This document shows, in pieces, positions 11,663 to 24,512 of a stretch of DNA of 64,000 bases (its first letter is position 1; each line of letters opens with the position of its first letter). The DNA is taken from assembly GCA_948567375.1 (NCBI GenBank), contig OX419758.1, positions 52,405,473 through 52,469,472 of the forward strand, read 5' to 3'. The position numbers and the translations under genes were made by a program. This DNA comes from Lunularia cruciata (taxonomy: Eukaryota; Streptophyta; Marchantiopsida; Lunulariales; Lunulariaceae). The notes beneath the pieces are model-generated. The model saw only the letters and a list, made by a program, of their open reading frames with translations. It was not told the DNA's origin and made no database searches.

Positions 11663-12332
11663 AGTGGCATTCGCAGTCATATGTTGTTCAATGCTCATTA
11701 TTTTTGAGAATAGATAAAGCAAAGTGTTGTGAAGCAGTGCTCGTTGCTTGAGCTTGATTCTGAGTATCAACTTTGTGATTGTGTTTGTGAGTGTGTGGAG
11801 AATTTTGAAGTGCAAATCAGAGTGCTTGTTGGATGTTAGATTCCACAGCCTTGATCTTCATTCTGTGTGTTTGATCTTGAGTGAAGTGCAATTGGAGCAA
11901 TGTCTTGATAGATCTGAGAGGAATTGTAGTGTTGGTAGTATTTTACATTTGTGAGTGCAGTGCAGTGTTGATGTGAAGTAATTTTGATCGAGGAAGTTGT
12001 GCCTTTGGTGGAGGGGTAGAACACAATTCCGAGGCAAAGTCATTTTGCAATGAAGTGCCACTTTTGGGAGAGCTTGAATCATCACAATCAAGATTGTTGG
12101 GAAAGAATTGAAGGTGTTGTGATTAAGGAGTGTTAATTTGTGACAAGACTACAAATTAGTGCTTGTTACTCTCTTTTGGGTGTGGTTTCTACCGGAGAGA
12201 TTAAAGATGCAAACAAGAAGAACTACATGTTACTGTTTGACTTTGTATTTGACCAATTCTGGTTTGTATCTCTACAAGAACAAACTTTACTTACCTAATT
12301 ACCGCAAAAGTGATATTTGCCAAGTTGTCACA
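11663..12332 (+). repeat. 3' LTR of C1, distal 670 bp only
   Basis: Matches the distal end of the family C LTR (compare 1153-1822 and 10570-11239) and ends GTTGTCACA at 12332. Most of the 3.76-kb LTR is missing. Family A internal sequence begins at 12333 with no gap, which marks the C1/A2 boundary. Confidence 0.85.
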
Positions 12333-14851
12333 ACAAGCATGGAAGAAGAAACTTCCACAAAGGAAGATGAATCTGAATATGATTCAAATGTGTATCCTTT
12401 GTGAGCTATGGATTTTGCACCTAAGCCAAAGGTTGTAAAGGATCCACCTAAATCACCATTGACACTTAAGGAGATAGAGAGGAGGTTATCTACCCTCAAG
12501 TATGGTCCAAATGTTACCAAGGAAGAGAAGGTGAGATTTGAGGAGATTTTTTTGCAAGTTCATCCATGTGTTTGCTTTCAATTACAAGGATCTAAAAGAA
12601 GTCACCTTGGAGGAGCACAAGATTGAGGTGGAGTAACATGCAAGACCAATCCACCAAAAGCAATATCGTATTAGTCCACCAATATCTTTGGTTGTGAAGG
12701 AGGAGATTGATAAGCTCAAGGAGGCCGGATTTATCTTTGAGGTGGAAAATTTAGAATAGGTGTCTCCAATTGTGATTGTGAAGAAAAAAATGGCAAGCTT
12801 TCGGTATGTGTGGATTACAAGAAGCTCAATGCTATTACTAAGAAGGATTATTACCCTTTGCTATTCATTGATGAGATCTTGAAGGAGGTTGTAGATCATG
12901 AGAGGTATAGTTTTGAAGATGGTTATAGTGGGTATAATCAAATCAAGATTGCATCAAAGCATCAAGAACTTAGCACATTCATCACACCTTGGAGGACTTA
13001 TGCTATCAAGGTCATGCCTTTTGGGCTTTGCAATGCTCCAACCACATTCCAACGGTTCATGAACAAGGTGTTTTGAACCTTTCATTGGGAAATTTGTGAG
13101 AGACTTCATTGATGAGTCTTGTGTCTATAGGAGCAAGGAGGAGCACTTTGAGCACCTTATCAAGGTCTTGCAATGCTTGGATGAAGCATATGCATCACTA
13201 AACCAAAATAAATGCATTTTTGGTTGTGATGAAGGTCTACTTTTAGGGCACATTATCTCCAATGATAGAATAGCAGTTGACCTTGAGAAAGTGAGGAAAA
13301 CTTTAGACCTACCATTCCCTTCAAGCTTGACAAAGTTACACCAATATTTGGGGATGATTGGGTTCTATAGGAGGTTCATCTTCTCATTTTCCAACAAGGC
13401 TTATGCATTGATCATCTATATGAAGGAGGGTGTAGAATACATGCTGATTTTGGAGGACAAAGAGGCTTTCAGAGCTTTTGAGGAGCCCAAGCAATCTCTT
13501 GTTGTAGCCCCAATTCTTGTTAAACCTGATTGGAGTAAGCCTTTCATCCTCTTCATTAATGCTTCTATAGGATGCACTCTTAGTCAATTACACCAAGATG
13601 TACATGATCATCCAATAGCTTATGGTAAATGGTTTCAGCAGAAAAGAACGACTCTATCATGGAAAGAGAAAAGTTGGCAATGGTCTCAAGAAGTTTAAAC
13701 ACTACTTGATTGGAGGGAAAGCCACCATTGTCATGGATCACAAGGCTTTGAAGTACATCTTCAACAAGCCTAATATGGAAGAGAGGCTAGCAATGTGGAT
13801 GATACTCTTGTCTTAGCATGAATATACCATTGAGGATAGGCTAGGGAAGAAACATGCAAATGTTGATATTTTATCTAGGGCCTATGATCATGATGGAGAT
13901 GAGCTAGTGGATGATTCCTTCTAAGATGAGGAGCTCATGACAATCTCAATCACTCAAGAGGTTCCAATCAAGTACAAGGAGATTGTGGACTTTGTTACAA
14001 GAGGTGACTATCCAAAAAGGATGCATGTTAGGGAGAGGAAAGCCTTTGTAGCAAGATCTAGACCTTACACAATGGTGGACAATATTCTTTTTCACCAAGG
14101 CACAAATAGTCTACTTTGGAGACCGGTGGGTAAAGAAGAGTCTTTCTTACTTATAAGGAGTTTCATGAAGTTTTCTTGTATAGAGGAAACTTTGCAAGAA
14201 AAGTGATTGCTTTCAAGATTCTAGATGCATGTTTTAATTGGATGTGGATTTTTGGGGATTGTCTTAATTATTGGAAAACTTGTAATGTTTGTCAAGCTTT
14301 TGCTAGAAAGTCTACTTCCACTACACCACTTAGATCATTTCCATTGCAATGAGCTTTTAAGAAGTGGAAAATTGATTTTGTAGATCCTCTCAATAGAATC
14401 CCAAGGAACAATTGGTACATTGTGGTATTTATTGATTATCTTACCAAGTGGGTTGAGGCTAGACCATTGAGGGACAAGAATGAAAATGAAGTTGGGAGAT
14501 TTCTTTATGAACACATTATCATTAGGTTTGGATGCCCTTTGGATTTGGTTTTTGATGGGGGAGGAGAGTTTATAGGAAGCATAACTATAGCAATGTTAAA
14601 ACATTTCTCTATCACACATAGAGTAACTACATCCTATAAGCCAAACTCCAATGGCTTGGTAGATAGAACCAATCAGACCTTGTCCATGATGTTGGCCAAA
14701 GATGCAGAAATGAAGATGGCTTAACATCAGTGGGATAAGAGGATTCATGCAATTTTATGGGAGTATAGGACAACCATGAAGACTTCCACCGGATATTGTC
14801 TATTTCAATTGGTATATGGTATTCAGTCTACCTTACCTATTCAATTTGATC

Positions 14852-15543
14852 TGTGAGCCGGCCTATCTCTCACTGAGGATGAACCTCTGATGGCTATTAT
14901 GGTAGCGCACCATGGACTAAGAAGGCAAGGGACCCCAACTCCATCATACTCATCCAAAGCTAACACTCCAAGACTCAAGACATTGCTCACTAGAGAACTC
15001 AATGAGAGAGAGATAGTTGCAAATGAAAAGATGATGAGTACCTCCTCATCCCTTGTTTATATACTTGTGAAATAGTTATGCACCAAAGTTACTAATTACT
15101 GGAGTAACTCAAGTTACTAGGCTAAAAGTCAAGTAAATTCAAAAAGTAGAAAGGAATATCCATTCACATGGGCATATTCCCCTAAGCATGTGGTCTTATC
15201 TTGACCCAACCACTAAGTCAATGATTCCTTCACATGGGCTATCCTTGGACTTAAGAAGAATCCAAAACAAAAAGGCTTATGGGTCCAAGAGTTCTCAACT
15301 CTTTCCGCAAAGCAAAACACCTAGGAATAATACCAAGTCAACACACTAAAATCCAAAATAGTGATGCTCATCTTTTCTACTTCCTCTAAAGTAAGGTCCC
15401 CTCTATCTTAGATATGACTAACTTTAGCTAATCATGAATAATGTAGAATCATCCTTTATCTCTATATAAATAATATCTCTCAAGTACTTGTAATACCAAG
15501 CTAAATATCACAATACCACACATATGCATAAATGGATGTTACA
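14852..15543 (-). repeat. 3' LTR of A3
   Basis: 692-bp family A LTR on the minus strand, with + strand ends TGTGAGCC and TTACA. It is preceded on the minus strand by the short purine tract and TTTACC region that also precedes the A5 3' LTR. Confidence 0.92.
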
Positions 15544-15599
15544 TTTACCCCCGGACTAAGTTTTCACTTTGTCCTCAAAGTGAATGTCTCTCTACCTTC

Positions 15600-18520
15600 T
15601 ATGATACATCTTCAACTTATCATGGTTAATCCTATCAAAGTGTCTTCCTCCCAACTCCTTGAGATCATAGGTGTAATTTCCCCACACCTTTTCCACTATG
15701 AAAGGTCCAAAGTACTTGCGCAAAAACTTCTTTTGCACTCTCTTGAATCAAATGGAATCAAACAACATTACCCAATCACCTTCTTTGAAAGGCTCCACCT
15801 TCTTCTTGCCTTGCTTCTTGTCATAGCTCTCCTTTTGCTTCCTTTAGGCTTGCTCCACTCAAACCATAGCAATTGCTCTTGCCTCTTCCAACTCCATGAG
15901 TTGATCCTTCCTTGACTTCTCTGCATCATCCCCTTGTGCTTTCTGCAATCTCTTATGAATGCTTTGGAAGGTAGGAAGATAAAAGTGAATAGGTAAGGTA
16001 GACTCAATACCATATACCAATTGAAATGGAGAATATCTGGTGGAAGTCTTCATGGTTGTCCTATACTCCCACAAAACTGCATGAATCTTCTTGTCCCAAT
16101 GATGTTTAGCCCACTCCATTTCTGCATCTTTGGCCAACATCATGCACAAGGTCTGATTAGTTCTCTCTGCCAAGCCATTGGAATTTGGCTTATGGGATGT
16201 AGTTACTCTATGTGTGATAGAGAAATGTCGTAGCATAGCTGTAGTGATGCTTCCTGTAAACTCTCCTCCTCTATCAGAAACCAACTCCAAAGGGCACCCA
16301 AACCTAGTGATAATACAATCATAAAGAAATCTCCCAACTTCATCTTCATTCTTATCCCTCAATGCTCTAGCCTCAACCCACTTAGTAAGGTAATCAGTAA
16401 CTACCACAATGTACTGATTGTTCCTTGGGGTTCTTTTGAGAGGACCTACAAAATCAATTCCCCACTTCTCAAAAGGTCCTAGCAATGGAATTGATCTAAG
16501 TGGTGAAGTGGATGTAGATTTTCTAGCAAAAGCTTGACAAACATGACAAGTTTTGCAATAATCAAGACAATCCTTGAAAATTCCTCTCTAGTGGTAACTT
16601 GCATCTAGAATCTTGAAAGCAGTCACCTTTCCTGCAAAGTGTCCTCCACACAGTAAACCTTCATGAACCTCCTTTATGAGTAAGATAGACTCTTCTTACC
16701 CACTGATCTTCAAAGTAGACCGTCAGCTCCTTGGTGAAAAAGAATATACTCCACCATTGTGTAAGGTCTAGATCTTGCTGTTAGGGCCTTCCTCTCCCTA
16801 GCATGCATCCCTTCTCGATAGTTACCTCTTGTCACAAAATCCACAATCTCCTTGTACTCCATTGGAACCTCTTGAGTGACTGAGATAGTCATGAGCTCCT
16901 CATCTATGAAGGAATCATCCATTGGCTCATCTCCATCATGATCATAGGCCCTAGATAACAAATCAGCATTTGCATGTTTCTTTCTTGGCCTATCCTGAAT
17001 GGTGTAGTCATACTCAGACAAGAGTATCATCCACCTTGCTAGTCTCCCTTCAACATTAGGCTTGTTGAAGATGTAATTCAAAGCCTTGTGATCTATGACA
17101 ATGGTGGCTTTCCCTCCAATCAAGTAGTGTCTAAACTTCTTGAGACCAAAGATCATTGCCAACTCTTCTCTCTCCGTGACAGAGTAGTTCTTCTCTGCTG
17201 AAACCATCTACCTACTAGCAGAAGCTATTGGATGATTATGCACATCTTGGTCTAATTGACTAAGAGTGCATCCTATAGCTACATTAGAAGCATCAATGTA
17301 GAGGATGAAAGGCTTACTCCAATCAGGTTTAGCAAGAATTGGAGCTACAACAAGTGATTGCTTGAGCTCCTCAAAAGCTTTGAGAGCCTCCTTGTCTTCT
17401 AAAATCACCATGTAATCTACACCCTTCTTCATGTAGATGGTCAATGCATAAGCCTTGTTGGAAAATGAGAAGATGAACCTCCTATAGTACCCAACCATCC
17501 TCAACAATTGGTGTAACTTTGTCAAGCTTGAAGGGAATGGAAGGTTTGACATTTTCCTCACCTTCTCAGGATCAACTGCTATTCCATCCTTGGAGATGAT
17601 GTGCCCTAAAAGTAGACCTTCTTCACATCCAAAAATGCACTTCTTTGGGTTGAGTGATGCATCAGCCTTACCAAGCATTCCAAGACTTTGATTGGGTGTT
17701 CAAAGTGCTCCTCCTTGCTCCTATAGACACAAAACTCATCAATGAAGTCTCTCACAAATTTCCCAATGAAAGGTTCAAATACCTTGTTCATGAACCGTTG
17801 GAATGTGGCTAGAGCATTGCAAAGCCCAAAAGGCATGACCTAGAAAGCGTAAGTTCCCAAAGGTGTGGTGAACGTGATGAGTTGTTGATGCTCTGGTGCA
17901 ATCTTGATTTGGTTATATCCACTATAACCATCTCCAAAATTGTACCTCTCATGAACTGCAACCTCCTCCAAGATCTCATCAATGAATGGCAATGGGTAGT
18001 AGTCCTTCTTGGTAGCAACATTGAGCTTCTTGTAATCTACACATACGCGAAGCTTGCCATTTTTTTTCACAATGACAATTGGAGACACCCATTTTGAATT
18101 CTCCACCTCAAAGATAAATCCATCCTCCTTGAGCTTATCAATCTCCGCCTTCACAACCAAAGATATTGGTGGGCTAATGCAATGTTGCTTTTGGCAGATT
18201 GGTCTTGCATGTGACTCCACCTCTATCTTGTGCTCCTCCAAGGTGATTTCCTTCAAATCCTTGTAACTAAAAGCAAACACATGGATGAACTTGTGGAAAA
18301 TCTCCTCAAATCTCACCTTCTCCTCCTTGGTAACATTTGGGCCATACTTGAGGGTAGCTAACCTTCTCTCTACCTCCTCAAGTGTCAATGGTGATTTATC
18401 TGGGTCCTTCAAAACCTCTGGCTTAGGTGCAAAATCCATAGCACACAAGGGATACACATCTGAATCAGATTCAGATTTGTCCTCCTCCGTGGAAGTGTCC
18501 ACACCTGAAGCTCCTTCTTC
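15600..18520 (-). CDS. A3 Pol region (RT, RNase H, integrase), fossil
   Basis: Minus-strand remnant of family A pol, highly similar to A5. RT lies around 18300-17500 (YPLPFIDEIL, MPFGLCNA), RNase H around 17340-16900 (LYIDASNVAIG, then an HKALNYIFNKP segment). The integrase core lies around 16490-16080 (GIDFVGPL, LVSDRGGEF) and its C-terminal domain continues to about 15600. It once served replication and insertion of the element. Several breaks are present. Confidence 0.85.
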
Positions 18521-18599
18521 AAAATCTGATTCCCAATAATCAGAAGATGGTATCTGAATGTGATGTGTTGGTGGTGTTAGTCACAGGAGGAACTGTGAC

Positions 18600-21080
18600 C
18601 CTATGGTTTGATGGCCCAATACTCAAGTACCCTTTGTGTCATCTATTAGTTGTGCATGCTGCTCTCAACCATGGCCTCCCAAGAAGTAAGTCAAAGCTTG
18701 AATTCTTCAAGGCTTGGAAAGTCATGAGATTTTGAACTCCCATAACTAAAACTACCACTTTATCCATCATCCCTACAAGTCGAACTTGTTGCTTGTTTGC
18801 CATGCTCACCACAAATGTTGAAGGTCTTGAGGGTATCATATCCAACTTTTTCATCAACCTTTTTGACATGGCATTCACAGCTGATCCTCCATCAACCAAT
18901 GCATCCTTGATGTTGTGACCATTCACTCTCACATCAATCTTGGAGGCATATTCACAAGCCTCCCATGGTGATGGCTTGGCATCCACCACCCCATTGATAC
19001 TGGAGCTTTTGTCACCTTCTTCTTCTTGTTCCTTGTAGAACTCAAACCACCTCTAAGCTCCTTTCTCAAGGTAGGGTTCAAAGCAATCAATTGGCACACT
19101 GTGATGTTAGCTTGTGACTACCAACATCCTCCAACACATTGTAGTTCCATTGTTGCTTTGAAATCAAGAAATCCTCCATCCCCAACTTCTTCCTTGGAGT
19201 CTTTGTTGTTGATGGTGTTGAGGTGCGAGTGCTCCTAGTAGACATAGGAGTATCCTTTTGAGGAGTAAATCCTCTGCAAAACGAGCTCTCTTCTTCTCTT
19301 GTGCCAAAAGCTCCAAATTAAGACTCTTGGAGTTTGAGCACTCTCCTTTCTCATACTTGCTCTCCACCACATCTATGGATGCTATCCCCTTACCTTTGTT
19401 TGGATTAGGAGCCACTTGGGTTTCACTACCACCCTCTTTCCCTCTATTGGCTCTATAACACCCATTAGTGCATGTGTGTGGTATTGTGATATTTAGCTTG
19501 GTATTACAAGTACTTGAGAGATATTATTTATATAGAGATAAAGGATGGTTATATATTAGTCATGGTTAGCTAAAGTTAGTCATAGCTAAGATAGAGAGGA
19601 CCTTACTTTAGAGGAAGTAGAAAAGATGAGCACCACTATTTTGGATTTTTGTGTGTTGACTTGATATTATTCCTAGGTGTTTGGCTTTGAGGAAAGAGTT
19701 GAGAACTCTTGGGCCCGCAAGCCTTTTTGTTTTGGATTCTTCTTTAGTCCAAGGATAGCACATGTGAAGGAATCCTTGACTTAGTGGTTGGGTCAAGATA
19801 AGACCACATGCTTAGGGGAATATGCCCATGTGAATGGATATTCCTTTCTACTTTTTGACTTTACTTGACTTTTAGTCTAGTAACTTGAGTTACTATGGTA
19901 ATTAGTAACTTTGGTACGTAACTATTTCACAAGTATATAAACAAGGGTTGAGGAGGTACTCATCATCCTTTCATTTGCAACTATGTCTCTCTCATTGAGT
20001 TCTCTAGTGAGCAATGTCTTGAGTCTTGGAGTGTTGGCCTTGGAGGAGTATGATGGAGTTTGGGTTCCTAGCATTCTAAGTCCATGGTGTGCTACTATAA
20101 TAGCCATCAAAGGTTCATCCTGAGTGAGAGACAGGCCGGCTCACAGCTCCCTCATAACCCCTTCCTCCATGGTAAGTAGAATTTGGGCAATTCCTTTGGA
20201 TATGGCCTCTTCCTCCACAACCAAAACAATTTCTATCATTGAAATTGCTGGCTGATTGACTTCCTCTGTATGGGTAGTTTCAATAACTCCTAGGCCCTCT
20301 CCCTATATTCTGATCCACCTCTCTCTTCTCCCATAGTTGCACCACATTGATCTTGAGATCTGCAAGTTGTTCTGTGATGGTTTGAAGTGGATCCTTTTGT
20401 GGAGGTGCAAGAACTGGAGCAACTACTACATGTGATGAAACCCTTGTCACCAAAGTATCAGAAGTTCCACCATACTTGTAGCCTTGAGGAGGATGCCCAA
20501 CCTCTTTCACCACCAAATCACTCTCATCTCCTTCCAAACTCTCCTCCATACGAATTGAGATTTTGATAGCTTCAACCTTGGAAGAAGGTTTTTCATGTCT
20601 CACCTTGCTTCTAATTTGTGGTCTCAACCCTCCCACAAAATTCTTGGTGAGCATGGCCCCTATGCCAATCATAGTATTCTCCACATCATCTCTACTCTTT
20701 CTCAACACTATACAAAATTTGGACTCTAACTTTTCCACTCTTTCCACATAGACCCTCACTTCTCTCCATCTCCTTGATTGAGAAAGGTAACCTCACTCAT
20801 CAATCTCTCATAACTCTCATCAGGAAGAAAGTTCTCAATGAGTGTTGAAGTCAAAGTATCCCAAGACTCTTCTTGCCCATCTCTCCTCTCTCTCTCTTTT
20901 GGTATTCTGACTCATGCCATGTAAGTGTTGCATCCTCAAAGAAATCTGGTAATAATGAGGCCCACTTATTCTCCTCCTCTCATTGTTTCCTATGCAAGCT
21001 CTCTTGAAGTCTCTCACAAAGGCCTCCACATCTTCTCCATCCTTGCCAAAGAAAACCGGAAGTTTCTTCATCTTATCCTC
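18600..21080 (-). CDS. A3 Gag and protease region, fossil, split by a solo LTR
   Basis: Minus-strand Gag remnant (matrix/capsid-like part about 21070-20280, then 19450-19180) followed by the protease with VDGGSAVNAM near 18900-18870. The Gag zinc-knuckle zone lies next to the solo LTR at 19454-20145, which separates the two Gag parts. Similar in layout to codons 1-600 of the A5 polyprotein. Broken. Confidence 0.8.
19450..20149 (+). mobile_element. Solo family A LTR (19454-20145) with GCTC duplication
   Basis: A 692-bp family A LTR in the plus orientation, inserted into the Gag region of minus-strand A3. It is flanked by GCTC at 19450-19453 and 20146-20149, and A3 Gag sequence continues directly across the insertion. 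Its first bases are TATAACACCC instead of TGTAACACCC. It is a solo LTR formed by recombination after a family A insertion into family A. Confidence 0.92.
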
Positions 21081-21099
21081 TCACTATCTTTCTTTTCTC

Positions 21100-22633
21100 T
21101 CAATTTTTTTTCTCTTTTCTTTTCTCTCACTCTATTACTAATAGAGTATGTACATGACTAACACCATTTGAGAGTAATCCACCCTAGGGAACACAAAAGG
21201 TTCAGGTTGCTCCAAGATTTCTATAGCAACATCAAATCCTAGAGTGCATATTAATCTAACTCTCATTGATAATTTATCCATAAGTTGAAAGATTATCTCC
21301 ATCACTAATCTTGAGAACTAGCTGATGAAGGTGGTAGTATTTCTGTAGCTATACTAAGATTTTTTCAAAATCCTTCACCAAAGTCTCCAAAAGTGCTTTT
21401 ACTCCATTACACTCATGTCCTTTTGGAAGTCCTTCAATTCCACAAACCTCACACAACTCCTTGGTCTTAGATCTTCTCCCTCCTAATCTTGATGAAGAAG
21501 GTCCAACATGCAAACCCAAGTCAAGTAAGCCTCTCCTTTCCCTCAATCTCTTGCTCTCAAAGGTCAATGGACATGAACTTGCCTTATGTCTCTTCTCTCC
21601 ACATAGAAAGCACTTAGACTCACTCTTTCATCCAAGTGGTGTAGGTTTTTAGATCCTCTCAACACTCTCTTCAAATTCTATTGTAAACTCTCTTTTTCTC
21701 AAATCCACCCCTACAATCACCTCAAACCCTTGGAGAACCTTGCTTAATCTCAATTTCCACTCTTGATGACCCTCCATGTTCCCAAGATGAATTTAAACAC
21801 TCAAACATGCTTTTTGTTGATCTCAAATTCCTCATGCATGAGATCTCCAATCTACAGAATTGACCCTTCCTCACAATGGCACTCAAATCTCCCAACCAGT
21901 ATGTGACAATCCTCTGAAATTTTTCACACTTGATCACATCTTTACGGCATTTCTTTCTGCAAAATTGCAGATCTTTTTATTGAGCCATTTGGCCTAGACA
22001 CCTTTCTATTCAGCACACATATTTCAAGTTTGGTCTGAAAACCACCCCCCTCACTTCAAAAACTCATAACTCCCTGCAGAATGATCTCTCTCTAAGTTTT
22101 TTGGCAGTAGGTAGGATAAAATGCACTGAATTTTCTTGGAAATTTTTAGGACAATTCACTGAAAATTGAAGAAATGGCAGACTATGTACAATTTTCTAGA
22201 GAGCATGCAGTTGCGGGAGCACTTTACCCTATCAACTTTCAAAATTCCTAGCCCAGTGCGTATAATAGCTCTCACAATAATTTCAAGTGTGCTTACTGAA
22301 AGATAACCCAAGCTATCATGTGTAGAAATTCCAAGTCTAGATCTCAAACTTGAGATTTTGCCCAAAATCACCTTAATCCCCAAAATCTGCAATCCATCTC
22401 ACACAATCTCTCCAATTCCCCTCATGTGTACAAGATGTACAAAATCACCTCAAAGACATCATAATGAACTAAAGGGTATAAAAATGGATCTTGGTTCTCT
22501 AACATAAGTTCAACCCTCTTCTCTCCTAATGTTCTCTCCAAGTGAGCTCTCATAGCCTCCTTTTGCCTAATGTAAAATTGAACGTGGAACATTATCTTAC
22601 CTTCTAGAGAGGTCCCGGCAACGGAACCAAAAA
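21100..22633 (-). other. A3 leader with remnants of the family A extra ORFs
   Basis: The untranslated leader between the A3 primer site and Gag. On the minus strand it carries counterparts of all A5 leader frames: the first small frame at about 22590-22420, the zinc-knuckle ORF at about 21700-21350 (GGRRSKTKELCEVCG retained), and the second small frame at about 21320-21140. Their retention in an older copy supports coding function in the family. Fossil. Confidence 0.65.
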
Positions 22634-23325
22634 TATGAGCCGGCTTGTCTCTCACTCAGGATGAACCTCTCATGACTATTATGGTAGCGCACCATGGACT
22701 AAGAAGGCAAGGAACCCCAACTCCATCATACTCCTCCAAGGCTAACACTCCAAGACTCAAGACATTGCTCACTAGAGAACTCAATGAGAGAGAGATAGTT
22801 GCAAATGAAAAGATGATGAATACCTCCTCATCCCTTGTTTATATACTTATGAAATAGTTACGCACCAAAGTTACTATTTACTGGAGTAACTCAAGTTACT
22901 AGGCTAAAAGTCAAGTAAAGTCAAAAAGTAGAAAGGAATATCCATTCACATGGGCATATTCCCCTAAGCATGTGGTCTTATCTTGACCCAACCACTAAGT
23001 CAAGGATTCCTTCACATGGGCTATCCTTGGACTAAAGAAGAATCCAAAACAAAAAGGCTTACGGGCCCAGGACTTCTCAACTCTTTCCCCAAAGCCAAAC
23101 ACCTAGGAATAATACCAAGTCAACACACTAAAATCCAAAATAGTGGTGCTCATCTTTTCTACTTCCTCTAAAGTAAGGTCCCTTCTATCTTAGCTATGAC
23201 TAACTTTAGCTAATCATGACTAATGTAGAATCATCCTTTATCTCTATATAAATAATATCTCTCAAGTACTTGTAATACCAAGCTAAATATCACAATATCA
23301 CACACATGCATAAATGGGTGTTACA
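22634..23325 (-). repeat. 5' LTR of A3
   Basis: 692 bp on the minus strand. The primer-binding site complement (GGTCCCGGCAACGGAACCA, 22611-22629) lies directly to its left. The right side is the GATC duplication, then A2 integrase sequence. Confidence 0.92.
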
Positions 23326-23819
23326 GATCTTCCTACCTTCCAAAGCATTCATAGGAGATTGAACAAAGCACAAGGAGGTGATGCAGAGAAGTCAATGAAA
23401 GATCAACTCATGGAATTGGAAGAGGAAACAACCCAGATCATAGAGCTTGAGGATATTCAAATAATCAATATTTTTAAGTAGAAGGCCTACGGTCTGCTTA
23501 ACTTCTACCATTGCTATGGTTTGAGTAGAGCAAGCCCAAAGGAAACAAAAAGAGGGCTATGACAAGAGGCAAGGCAAGAAGAAGGTGATTGAGTAATGTT
23601 TTTGATTCCATTTAATTCAAGAGAGTGCAAAAGAAGTTTTTGCTGAAGTATTTGGGACCTTTCATAATGGAAGAGGTATGGGGCAATTACACCTATGATC
23701 TCAAGGAGTTGGGAGGAAGACACTTTGATAGGATTAACCATGATAAGCTGAAAATGTATCATAGAAGGTAGAGAGACCTTCACTTTGACGATAAAGTGAA
23801 ATCTTAGTCCGGAGGTAAA

Positions 23820-24512
23820 TGGAACACCCATTTGTGCATGTATGTGTTATTAAGATATTAAGTTTGGTATTATAAGTACATGAGGGATATTAATTTTTTA
23901 GAGATAAAAGATAGTTCTATTTTAACCATGATTAACTTAAGTTAGTCATAGCTAAGATAAAAGGGACCTTACTTTAGAGGAAGTGGAAGAGATGAGTACC
24001 ATATTTTGGATTCTAGTATGTTGACTTGATATTATTCCTAGGTGTTTGGCTTTGAAAAAAAAGAGTTGATAACTCTTGGACCCACAAGCTCTTTTGTTTT
24101 GGATTCTTTTATAATTTAAGGATAGCCCATGTGAAGGAATCCTTGACTTAGTGGATGTGTCAAGATAAGATCACATGCTTAGGAGAATATTCCCATTATT
24201 ATGGATATTCCTTTAGCTTTTTGACTTTATTTGACCTTTATCCTACTAACTTGAGTTACTCTTGTAATTAGTAACTTTGGTGCATAACTATTTTACAAAT
24301 ATATAAATTAGGGGTGAGGAAGTACTCATCATCCTTTCATTTACAACTATCTCTCTCTCATTGAGTTCTCTAGTGAGCAATGTCTTGAGTCTTGGAGTGT
24401 TAGCCTTGGAGGAGTATGATGGGGTTGGGGTTCTTTGTCTTCTTAGTCCATGGTGTGCTACCATAAATAGCCATCAGAGGTTCATTTTGAGTGAAAGACA
24501 AGCCAAATCACA
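23820..24512 (+). repeat. 3' LTR of A2
   Basis: A diverged family A LTR starting TGGAACACCC and ending AAATCACA, preceded by the end of the integrase region and the GGAGGTAAA tract. It is more diverged from A5 than the A3 LTRs are, in line with A2 being older than A3. The decayed family B element B2 starts immediately at 24513. Confidence 0.88.

Larger units (their letters stand above)
530..12332 (+). mobile_element. C1: family C Ty3/gypsy element, broken, with an inserted solo LTR
   Basis: A plus-strand Ty3/gypsy element with a partial 5' LTR (530-1822), primer-binding site, Gag with three zinc knuckles, protease, reverse transcriptase, RNase H and integrase, and a partial 3' LTR (11663-12332). 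A solo LTR of the same family occupies 7480-11239 inside the integrase region. The order protease-RT-RNase H-integrase identifies Ty3/gypsy. Family traits (tRNA-Asp-like primer site, no chromodomain seen) suggest the Tat/Athila side of the plant tree, which is inference. It is an old copy with well over ten breaks. To its right it abuts family A sequence (A2), so it probably inserted there. Confidence 0.85.
14848..23329 (-). mobile_element. A3: family A element (14852-23325) inside A2, GATC duplication
   Basis: A full-length minus-strand family A element with both LTRs (5' at 22634-23325, 3' at 14852-15543, each 692 bp). It is flanked by GATC at 14848-14851 and 23326-23329. Parts on the minus strand: primer site 22611-22629, leader with extra ORF remnants to about 21100, Gag about 21070-20150 and 19450-19180, protease near 18900, RT about 18300-17500, RNase H about 17340-16900, integrase about 16700-15600. 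A solo family A LTR sits in its Gag region. The two LTRs differ by several percent by eye. It is broken in roughly ten or more places. Confidence 0.9.
12333..24512 (+). mobile_element. A2: family A element, 5'-truncated, interrupted by A3
   Basis: A plus-strand fossil beginning in the pol region just after the protease (equivalent to about 45830 in A5). It carries RT (about 12680-13420), RNase H (about 13500-13880), integrase (about 14000-14851, then 23330-23780) and a 3' LTR (23820-24512). Element A3 with its 4-bp target duplication splits the integrase region. Everything upstream of the truncation is missing; family C sequence lies there instead. The copy is old, with many breaks. Identity to A5 is still obvious throughout. 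Confidence 0.85.
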
